Positions 1-5,553 of a stretch of 7,259 nucleotides of DNA are shown one piece after another; the first letter of the stretch is position 1, and every line of letters begins with the position of its first letter. The position numbers and the translations under genes were made by a program. The stretch covers positions 1 to 7,259 of the forward strand of contig JACOVB010000406.1 in assembly GCA_016177555.1 (NCBI GenBank), written 5' to 3'. Below the pieces are notes generated by a model that saw only the letters and a list, made by a program, of their open reading frames with translations, had not been told where the DNA came from and did not search any database. The stretch is from Candidatus Rokuibacteriota bacterium. GTDB lineage: Bacteria > Methylomirabilota > Methylomirabilia > Rokubacteriales > CSP1-6.

Positions 1-18
1 CGCGCACGCTCTATCGGA

Positions 19-246
19 TCAGGCGCTCGGGGCTGGCGTGCCGAGCCAGAAGGGCGATGCCTTGCCGATCCGCGCGAGGTACTCGCGGCGTTCCGCCGCG
101 CGCGCCGGGTACCAGCGCGACAGATCGTCGGCATCCAGCATGTGCTGCCGCGACTCGGTGCCGAAGAAGCCCACCAGCTCGGGCAGGGAGTAGGAGACCC
201 GTGTCGTGTCGATGTATCGGACGGGACTCGCCGTTTCGCGGCTCAT
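19..246 (-). CDS. Small hypothetical protein (75 aa)
   Basis: I do not recognise this protein. The ATG at 246-244 is chosen because a strong AGGAGGGGG Shine-Dalgarno lies just upstream (about 250-258). An upstream in-frame ATG at 324 would add 26 low-complexity Ala/Gly/Arg residues and lacks such a site. The product is soluble-looking and mildly charged, with no signal peptide, membrane segment or Cys/His cluster. Its middle (residues 11-60) is rich in aromatic and charged residues (YIDTTRVSY, FFGTESRQH, DDLSRWYP) and looks like a real folded sequence. It lies 179 bases after the permease stop in the same direction, so it may be the last gene of the operon or have its own promoter. The stop is TGA at 21-19. 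That it is a gene is likely; its function is unknown. Confidence 0.55.
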   Translation of the reverse strand: MSRETASPVRYIDTTRVSYSLPELVGFFGTESRQHMLDADDLSRWYPARAAERREYLARIGKASPFWLGTPAPSA

Positions 247-425
247 TGCCCCCTCCTCGCTGGAGACCCGACCGGCACGCGCACGAGACGCGCCCTCGCC
301 TGCCAGGGCGCCAGTCTCGAGCACACCACCATCTTACCTCCATTGGCGCATCCTCTGGTGCCCGGCGGGCGCGGGCCACGCCCTGTTCATCCGGAGCCAG
401 GTCACCGACGGCCAGGTGCGGATCT

Positions 426-1673
426 TTAGGTCCCGCGGTGGCCTCCGCGCAGGACATGGGCTTCCGGCAAGCGATGAAGGGCCACGGCCGAGGCGGCGGC
501 GAGCGCTCCCGCGGCGGCCAGCGTGACGAAGGCCCAGCCCCAGCCGCGCCCGCCGCCGTGCAGATCGAGCACCCAGCCGAAGACCAGGGGGGCCGCCGCC
601 CCCGCGCCATAGCCCGCCAGTGAGCGGAGCGCCAGCGCGGCGCCGCGGTAGGCGGGGGCCACGACCTCGGTGAGGGCCGTCGAGTAGATCGGCGAGTCCC
701 CGAGCGCGGCGAAGCCATAGACGAGCCCCACCGCGACCACGATCCAGACCGGGCCCCCGATCAGCCAGCCGAACACGAGCGAGCAGAGGGCGCTCAGCGC
801 CGCCATGGCGAAGATGACGGGCGTCCGGCCGAAGCGGTCGGCGAGCACCCCGGCGGCCAGCGAGGCCAGCATCCCGGTGATGTGGAAGAGCGCGCTCACG
901 GATGATCCGAGCCCCGCCGCCTGGGCCGAGCCGACGCCGGCCGCGGCCAGACAGGCGGCGAGGAAGGCCGGGGTCCACGCCCACATGCCGAGCAGCTCCC
1001 AGGCGTGGAACGTGTAGCCGGTGATCACGAGCATCGCCGGGCGATTGCGCAGCACGGCACCGGTGATCCTCTGCTCGGGGCTCCGCTCCGCCACGCGGTT
1101 GGGCGTCTGTCGCGTCACCGCCCAGACCATGAGGCCGCCCAGCACGGGGCCGAGGCAGGTGAGCAGGAAGGCCAGCCGGTACCCGCCGCGCGGGATGGCC
1201 CACCCGGTGAGCGCGAGGGCCAGCGCGAGAGCCAGGGAGTGGCCGCCCAGCAGGTATCCCATGGCCCGGCCCCGCCGCGCGACGGGGACGTTCTCGGCCA
1301 CGAGAAGGATGCCCGTGGTGTAGGTCCCGCCGAGCGCGAGGGCCAGCAGTGTGTAGGACAGCAGGCCCGACCAGTAGTCCCGCGCGACGAGGGCAAAGAG
1401 CATCGCGGCCGCCGCCGAGGCCCAGGAGCCGGCGACGAAGACGCGCCGCGCCCCGATCCGGTCGGCCAGCTCGGAGCAGGCCAGAAGGGAGATCGCATAG
1501 GCGATCTGGAAGCTCGAGGCGATGCTGCCCGCGGCGGTGGCCGACATCTGCCACTCCCGCTGCAGCACGGGGAGCGCCGCCGCGTAGCTGATGTAGACCA
1601 TGAAGGCCCCGACCCGCGACAGGCAGAGGCCGAAAAGCCAGGGGTCGCTCCCGGGGGACAAGCGCGCCGGCAT
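426..1673 (-). CDS. Major facilitator superfamily (MFS) permease
   Basis: This 415-residue polytopic inner-membrane transporter has about twelve hydrophobic segments in two halves, normal for the MFS. The loop after TM2 carries the MFS motif-A signature (ELADRIGARR, residues 68-77). The matching loop in the second half reads GVLADRFGRTP (about 275-285). A GDSPIYST stretch (325-332) lies in the C-terminal half. The start at 1673 puts a short cytoplasmic tail (MPARLSPGSDPW) before TM1. An in-frame ATG at 1733 would overlap the dehydrogenase gene and add Arg-rich residues. No clear ribosome binding site precedes 1673, and a hairpin covers the start codon. The gene starts 37 bases after the dehydrogenase stop and ends in TAA. 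Context suggests it imports the substrate of the Pxp-like enzymes, or exports a product. The family is clear; substrate and direction cannot be read from the sequence. Confidence 0.9.
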   Translation of the reverse strand: MPARLSPGSDPWLFGLCLSRVGAFMVYISYAAALPVLQREWQMSATAAGSIASSFQIAYAISLLACSELADRIGARRVFVAGSWASAAAAMLFALVARDYWSGLLSYTLLALALGGTYTTGILLVAENVPVARRGRAMGYLLGGHSLALALALALTGWAIPRGGYRLAFLLTCLGPVLGGLMVWAVTRQTPNRVAERSPEQRITGAVLRNRPAMLVITGYTFHAWELLGMWAWTPAFLAACLAAAGVGSAQAAGLGSSVSALFHITGMLASLAAGVLADRFGRTPVIFAMAALSALCSLVFGWLIGGPVWIVVAVGLVYGFAALGDSPIYSTALTEVVAPAYRGAALALRSLAGYGAGAAAPLVFGWVLDLHGGGRGWGWAFVTLAAAGALAAASAVALHRLPEAHVLRGGHRGT

Positions 1674-1686
1674 CAGCCGATGCCGG
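1667..1686 (-). promoter_or_regulatory. Hairpin over the MFS start codon
   Basis: A perfect 8-bp stem (CCGGCATC / GATGCCGG, 1667-1674 and 1679-1686) closes a 4-base loop. On the minus-strand transcript the permease ATG (1673-1671) lies in the 3' arm. There is no good Shine-Dalgarno here, so the stem could limit translation initiation or couple it to ribosomes finishing the dehydrogenase gene 25 bases upstream. The structure is seen directly; a regulatory role is inference, and chance hairpins are common in high-GC DNA. Confidence 0.3.
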
Positions 1687-1710
1687 GCGCGCCGGGCGCG
1701 AGTCGGGATC

Positions 1711-2502
1711 TCACCACACCGAGTACCCGCCATCCACGAACATGATCTGGCCGGTCACGAAGTCGGCGGCGTCGGAGGCGAGGTACACCACGGCCGTGGC
1801 AACATCGCTCACCTGCCCGAGCCGGCCCAGGGGGTAGGACTTGGCCAGCAGCCGCTTGCCCGCCTCGCGGTCCCCCGGCGCCCCCGCCTGCTCGGCCATG
1901 TAGTCGTAGAGGACGTCGTTCAGCGGCGTGACGACATTGCCCGGGGCCACGGCATTGACATTGATGCGGTGGGGCGCCAGCTCGATGGCCAGCGCGCGCG
2001 TGAGCCCGTGGATGGCCATCTTGGTGACGCAGTAGGCGACGGCGCTGGGGACCCCGTAGGCGCCGAAGATCGAGCCGGTGTGGATCAGCTTGCCCTTGCC
2101 GCGCTTCTTCATCTCGGGCACCACCCGGCGCGCGCAGAGGAAGGCGCCCGTCACGTTGGTGGCCAGGTGGCGGTTCCACATCTCGTCGGTGGTCTCCTCC
2201 AGCAGGGCCATCTGCATGAGCCCGGCATTGTTGAAGGCGATGTCCACCCCGCCCAGCTCGTCCACCGCCGTCTGAACCATGCGGTCCACGTCCGCGGTGC
2301 TGGTCACGTCTGCCCTGACCGCAACGGCCCGCCGTCCGAGCCTGATGATCCTGTCGGCCAGGGCCTCGAGCTCGGCCATATGCGAGTGGCCCTGTACCAC
2401 CACGTGGGCCCCGGCCTCGGCCAGCGCCAGGGCCGCGGCCTTACCGATGCCCGAGGAGGCTCCGGTAACCAGCGCCACCCGATCGTCGAGTCGAATGTCC
2501 AT
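1711..2502 (-). CDS. Short-chain dehydrogenase/reductase (SDR, classical type)
   Basis: This 263-residue NAD(P)-dependent oxidoreductase has every hallmark of a classical SDR. The Rossmann glycine motif TGASSGIG is at residues 13-20 and NNAG at 91-94. The catalytic tetrad is Asn116, Ser144, Tyr157 and Lys161 (in YCVTK), and the C-terminus carries the usual FVTGQ...VDGG. The end of the second beta strand reads VVVQGHS, with no clear Asp (NAD) or Arg pair (NADP), so cofactor preference is open. The start at 2502 is supported by GGAGGAG six bases upstream and by normal family length. A longer open frame to 2922 is only overlap with pxpA. The gene begins two bases after the pxpA stop (TGAGCATG), so the two are probably translationally coupled. 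In this operon it likely oxidises or reduces a hydroxy/keto intermediate made from the Pxp product; the substrate is unknown. Confidence 0.93.
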   Translation of the reverse strand: MDIRLDDRVALVTGASSGIGKAAALALAEAGAHVVVQGHSHMAELEALADRIIRLGRRAVAVRADVTSTADVDRMVQTAVDELGGVDIAFNNAGLMQMALLEETTDEMWNRHLATNVTGAFLCARRVVPEMKKRGKGKLIHTGSIFGAYGVPSAVAYCVTKMAIHGLTRALAIELAPHRINVNAVAPGNVVTPLNDVLYDYMAEQAGAPGDREAGKRLLAKSYPLGRLGQVSDVATAVVYLASDAADFVTGQIMFVDGGYSVW

Positions 2503-2504
2503 GC

Positions 2505-3278
2505 TCACTCCTCCCTGGTCAGCATGCGGGTCAGGGGCACCACTGCAATCCCTTCTGCCGCCAGCCGGGCCCGGATGGCCCTGGCCACCTCGAGCGCGTT
2601 CGGGGCATCTCCATGCACGCAGATCGTCGGCACGTCCAGGCTCAACGTGGAGCCGTCCGCCGCCGGCAACCTGCGCTCGCGCACGATCCGCAGCGCCCGG
2701 TCCGCCACCTCGGCGGGGTCCCACGCCCGCTTGGCCCGCTCGATCACCGGGAAGCCGTTGGGCTGATACGCGAGGTCCACGTACCCTTCCGGCACGGCCC
2801 GCATCCCGGTAGCCGCCGCGGCGGCCGGCACCGCCGGCCCACCGACGATGGCGACGAGCGTAGGATCCAGCGCCCGCATGGCGCCCAGCAGCGCCAGCGC
2901 GTACTCCCCGCTCTCCCCGCACATGGCGAAGAGCGCCCCGTGGGGCTTGACATGGCCGAGGCGGAGCCCGGCCGCCTCCACGAAGGCGCGCAGGGCTCCG
3001 ACCTGATAGAGCACGTAGTCGCCGAGCTCGTCGGCCGTGATCGCCATCCGCCTCCTGCCGAAGCCGAGCACGTCCGGCAGGGCCACATGCGCCCCGATCT
3101 CCACGCCTGCCCCGGCCGCCAGCTCGACGGTATGGCGCATCACGTGGGGGTCCCCGGCGTGGAAGCCGCAGGCGATATTGACGGTGGGGACGAGCTCCAT
3201 CAGGGGGCCGTCGTCACCCAGCGTCCAGCGCCCGTAGCTCTCGCCCATGTCGCAGTTGAGATTGATCTGGCTCCGCAT
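2505..3278 (-). CDS. pxpA: LamB/YcsF family protein, PxpA-like 5-oxoprolinase subunit A (divergent)
   Basis: The 257-residue protein belongs to the family whose E. coli member PxpA, with PxpB and PxpC, opens 5-oxoproline to glutamate using ATP. Family blocks in order are NLNCDMGES (6-14), NIACGFHAGDP (34-44), GAH (62-64) followed by PDVLGFGR (68-75), HVKPHGALF (109-117) and ICVHGD (219-224). The conserved Asp10, His40, His64, His109, Lys111, His113, His222 and Asp224 are kept. Several positions differ from my memory of the E. coli protein. The usual NADLGEG is NCDMGES, the GAHPS/GAHPG turn is GAHVA, the Asn after HVKPHGxLY is Ala118, and the EVFADR-x-Y block is GYVDLAY (165-171), so its Arg is Leu169. 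GGGAG precedes the ATG. It follows pxpC by 25 bases and is coupled to the SDR. The family is certain; a 5-oxoproline substrate is not. Confidence 0.9.
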   Translation of the reverse strand: MRSQINLNCDMGESYGRWTLGDDGPLMELVPTVNIACGFHAGDPHVMRHTVELAAGAGVEIGAHVALPDVLGFGRRRMAITADELGDYVLYQVGALRAFVEAAGLRLGHVKPHGALFAMCGESGEYALALLGAMRALDPTLVAIVGGPAVPAAAAATGMRAVPEGYVDLAYQPNGFPVIERAKRAWDPAEVADRALRIVRERRLPAADGSTLSLDVPTICVHGDAPNALEVARAIRARLAAEGIAVVPLTRMLTREE

Positions 3279-3303
3279 CCTGTCTCCCGCGCCGGCTCGC
3301 GCC

Positions 3304-4314
3304 TCAGGGGGTGATGATGCTGGCCTCGGCGATGGCGCCCTCGAGGGCGCGCAGGGCCTCGACGGCCTCGTCGGTCGACACCGCCGCGAAGTTGGTGACC
3401 TGGCCGGGACGCGTCTGGCCCACCTGGCCGAGGTCGGCGCTGATCACCGTCGCGATCTTCGCGTAGCCCCCGAGACTCGGGCCGTCCACGTGCAGCACGA
3501 TGGGCTCGACCCCGCCCGGCACCTGGATGCCGCCCACCGGGATCGTGTCGTCCACGATATTGGAGGGGTCCGCCCCCGCCTGCTCGACGAGATAGGCCGG
3601 GCGGGGCCTGAACTCGAGCGGCGGCCCGATGTAGCGGCAGCCCATGCGGTCAGACGTCGGGGAGAGCCTCCAGTCGTGGGTCAGGAACCGCTCGATGCTC
3701 TCGGGAAGGAAGAGGTCGTCCTGCGGGCCGAGGACCACCCGCACCCGCCACCTCGCGCCGAAGGCGGGGAGGAGATCGGGCCGCAGCCGTCGCCCCTCGA
3801 GGTCGCGGGGCGGGCGGCTCGGCGGAAAGCTCCTGAGCCTGTCGCCCGGCTTGAGCGCCCGGCCCTCCACGCCGCCGACGAAGGCGCGCACATTGGTGGC
3901 GCGGCTGCCGGCGAAAAGCGGCACGTCGATGCCGCCGGCCATCGCCAGATAGGCCCGCGCCCCGCTCCGCGCCTGGGCGAAGGCCACCTCGTCGCCGGGG
4001 CGCACCCGCAGGCTCTGCCACATCGGCAGCGGCTGGCCATTGAGAGTCGGGGAAAGATCGGCGCCGGTGACGGCGATCACCGTCTCGGCCAGCACGCGGA
4101 GCCGGAGCCCGGAGAGGAGCACCTCGACGCCGGCGGCGCCGGGGCGGCGCCCCACCAGGTAGGGGCCGCCGGGATCGTTGCCGACGAGGAGATTGGCGAT
4201 GCCCAGGGCGAAGCGATCGGCCGGTCCCGAGGGGGGCATGCCCGTCGCGAGATACCCGGGGCGACCGACGTCCTGTATCGTGGCCTGAAGCCCGCCGGCC
4301 AGCACCTCAAGCAT
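3304..4314 (-). CDS. pxpC: Biotin-dependent carboxyltransferase-like protein, PxpC/KipA/AHS2 family
   Basis: The 336-residue protein is an allophanate-hydrolase-subunit-2 (KipA) domain, the cyclophilin-fold partner of PxpB in 5-oxoprolinase and a module of urea carboxylase. The N-terminal signature GLQATIQDVGRPG (residues 8-20) is followed by GMPPSGPADRF (25-35) and ANLLVGND (40-47). A central ARAYLAMAGGIDVPL matches the usual RAYLAVxGGIDVP. SDRMGCRY (about 221-228) and IQVPGG...GPSLGGYAKIATV (about 263-290) complete the family pattern. Length is normal (about 310-340). The start at 4314 gives the standard MLEVLxxGLQ N-terminus and overlaps the pxpB stop by eight bases; only a weak GAGG site precedes it, so translation is probably coupled. 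The common VPPSGAMD motif is MPPSGPAD here, and the usual QTTGGYP is PSLGGYA. It is cytosolic and expected to complex with PxpB. The family is secure, the exact reaction is not. Confidence 0.92.
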   Translation of the reverse strand: MLEVLAGGLQATIQDVGRPGYLATGMPPSGPADRFALGIANLLVGNDPGGPYLVGRRPGAAGVEVLLSGLRLRVLAETVIAVTGADLSPTLNGQPLPMWQSLRVRPGDEVAFAQARSGARAYLAMAGGIDVPLFAGSRATNVRAFVGGVEGRALKPGDRLRSFPPSRPPRDLEGRRLRPDLLPAFGARWRVRVVLGPQDDLFLPESIERFLTHDWRLSPTSDRMGCRYIGPPLEFRPRPAYLVEQAGADPSNIVDDTIPVGGIQVPGGVEPIVLHVDGPSLGGYAKIATVISADLGQVGQTRPGQVTNFAAVSTDEAVEALRALEGAIAEASIITP

Positions 4315-5131
4315 GGCGGCCTCGCCCCGTGTAGTCCCGCAGCCGGAACGTCTCCTCGCGGATCTGGTAGCGGTACATGCCGGCCTCCACCTCGCGCCGG
4401 ATCTCCCAGTACGTCGCCTCGTCGATGGGGACATAGCGATGGCGATCGCCCACGCGCGGGAGCACAGGGCCCTCGGCGAAGGCCGGGTTGCGCTGCTTGG
4501 GATCGTAGAGCTCCACCGGCGTCCGCCCCAGCAGCTGATAGCCTCCGGGGCTCGCGATGGGATAGAAGGAGGTGAGCTGGCCGGCGATGCAGAGGATTCG
4601 CTCCGGGGTCCAGCGGCGCGGCCGCTGGTACTTCGGCGCCGTGAGCGCCTTGGACGGGTCGAGCGGCATGGCCTGGTAGCAGGCGGGGGTGAAGCCCACG
4701 GCCGACACCCAGTGGTCAGTCCCCGAATGGGTGCGGATCACCTCGGCGGCCGTCATGGCGTTGATCCCGGCCAGGAACTCGACGTTGTTCGGAGCCCCAT
4801 GGGCCGCGGCGCATTCCCGGGACCAGGGGTCGTCGTACCAGATCGGGAGGGTGACGTGCCGCGAGGGGAGCGCGTCGATCTCCTGGACTTCCCCCTCGAG
4901 GGCCTGGAGTTGCGCGACCAGCTCCTGCCGGCTCACGGTGAAGGGGTCGTAGACGATGCCCAGCGAGCGGTTGGTCGGGATGGTCTCGGTGACCCCTGGA
5001 AGCCGGCGGGCCTTCACGGCGCTGTCGAGGGCGATCACCCGGAAGTTGAGCGGCAGGCTCAGCTCATCGCCGAACTCCACGGTCAGGTACAGATCGCCCA
5101 GCGGCCGGTACCGCGCCTCGGCGTAGATCAT
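4307..5131 (-). CDS. pxpB: PxpB/KipI/AHS1 family protein of urea-carboxylase type
   Basis: This 274-residue protein is an allophanate-hydrolase-subunit-1 (KipI) domain, first gene of the operon. Family landmarks are GDLYLTVEFG (12-21), SLGIVYDPF (56-64), LPIWYDDPW (95-103), VGFTPA (145-150), IAGQLTSFYP (182-191) and SPGGYQLLGRTP (194-205). Several features match the AHS1 part of urea carboxylases, as I remember them, better than E. coli PxpB. These are NFRVIALDSAVKARRLPGV (29-47), PLDPSK (156-161) with KYQRPRRWTPE (167-177), and a 35-residue tail (240-274) with YRYQIREETFRLRDY. In urea carboxylase that tail leads to the biotin carrier domain; here the protein ends. It is longer than typical PxpB/KipI (about 220-240 residues), and the usual PGF-type loop reads PACYQ. 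GAGGAGG lies eight bases before the ATG. It should pair with PxpC to open a ring or act on an amide using ATP. The urea-carboxylase comparison is from memory. Confidence 0.9.
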   Translation of the reverse strand: MIYAEARYRPLGDLYLTVEFGDELSLPLNFRVIALDSAVKARRLPGVTETIPTNRSLGIVYDPFTVSRQELVAQLQALEGEVQEIDALPSRHVTLPIWYDDPWSRECAAAHGAPNNVEFLAGINAMTAAEVIRTHSGTDHWVSAVGFTPACYQAMPLDPSKALTAPKYQRPRRWTPERILCIAGQLTSFYPIASPGGYQLLGRTPVELYDPKQRNPAFAEGPVLPRVGDRHRYVPIDEATYWEIRREVEAGMYRYQIREETFRLRDYTGRGRHA

Positions 5132-5175
5132 CGGGTGCGCCTCCTCGGCAAGGACGATGCGGTAGCACGGGACCC

Positions 5176-5191
5176 CGCAAGAAGGGTGCCC
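5176..5191 (-). promoter_or_regulatory. Sigma-54 (-24/-12) promoter of the pxpBCA-SDR-MFS operon
   Basis: Read on the minus strand the site is GGGCACCCTTCTTGCG. The sigma-54 consensus is TGGCACG-N4-TTGC(A/T). GGCAC of the -24 element and TTGC of the -12 element are intact at the exact spacing; only the flanking T, the G before the spacer and the final base differ. Counting from the -12 C at 5177, transcription would start near 5165. That gives a leader of about 34 bases containing the GGAGG ribosome binding site of pxpB. The divergent neighbour encodes a sigma-54 activator, which makes the assignment much stronger than a motif match alone. Confidence 0.75.
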
Positions 5192-5230
5192 GCCCGCCAG
5201 CCGACGCCCGAGCCTACCCCGGGACCCCTC

Positions 5231-5380
5231 TAGCAGGCTGCTGAAAAAGGCCCATCTGCGTCGTTGGCGCCCTCGGCCGCACGCTCAACGTACAGCGAGT
5301 ACGCCTCGCGTGCGGCCGTCGGGCGCCGCCTCGCATCTGGACCTTTTTGAGCAGCCTGCGGCTTGTTCAGCATCCTGCTG
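5231..5380. repeat. MITE-like intergenic inverted repeat
   Basis: The core (5233-5359) is symmetrical about base 5296. The outer arms GCAGGCTGCTGAAAAAGG (5233-5250) and CCTTTTTGAGCAGCCTGC (5342-5359) pair at 17 of 18 positions. An inner perfect 11-bp stem joins CGGCCGCACGC (5274-5284) to GCGTGCGGCCG (5308-5318). The centre is GTAC-AGCGA-GTAC (5290-5302). A third, inverted, imperfect copy of the end motif (TTGTTCAGCATCCTGCTG, 5363-5380; 15 of 18 against 5231-5248) suggests the true element runs 5231-5380, ending TAGCAGG...CCTGCTG. No transposase is encoded and I see no clear target duplication. Short open frames through it (such as 5230-5466 minus) are spurious. It is probably a dispersed non-autonomous element. 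It separates the sigma-54 promoter from the DNA next to the regulator. Confidence 0.75.
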
Positions 5381-5553
5381 GCGCACAGGACGGGATTTCG
5401 GCGGCCCGCCCGACGCCGTGACAAGGGGGGCGCCACGACATCTGCTCCATGAATGCGCCATTGCAATCGTGAAATGGACCGTGTTAGGAGTGAAACGCTA
5501 ACTCATGGGCCCACGGCACCACAGCCGGGGGGTGAGCCGGCGGAGGGAACAGG
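5381..5553 (+). promoter_or_regulatory. Leader and probable control region of the sigma-54 regulator
   Basis: No gene is visible here. The part from about 5441 to 5505 is clearly less GC-rich than its surroundings, as expected of a promoter or operator. It contains a perfect 8-bp palindrome ATTGCAAT (5460-5467) and a spaced dyad GTTAG-N10-CTAAC (5483-5487 / 5498-5502), either of which could bind the activator. A weak sigma-70-like pair is TGGACC (5475-5480), 16 bases, GCTAAC (5497-5502). If that is real, the dyad spans the -10 and could give autoregulation. These are suggestions from inspection only; no element is a strong match. Confidence 0.3.

Noticed and set aside
334..1554. A 406-codon minus-strand frame within the permease gene.
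   Set aside because: It is a shifted frame of the MFS gene, Arg/Gly/Pro-rich with no membrane segments, while the 426-1673 frame gives a clear twelve-helix permease.
1711..2922. Extended 403-codon reading of the SDR gene starting inside pxpA.
   Set aside because: The extra N-terminal part is an out-of-frame translation of pxpA; the ATG at 2502 has a strong ribosome binding site and gives standard SDR length.
3247..4575. A 442-codon plus-strand frame opposite pxpC.
   Set aside because: It is an antisense shadow of a gene with recognised PxpC motifs; its sequence is His/Arg/Gly/Pro-rich and matches no family.
5230..5466. A 78-codon minus-strand frame between the divergent genes.
   Set aside because: More than half of it is translation of the inverted repeat (5231-5380); such repeats often produce spurious small proteins.
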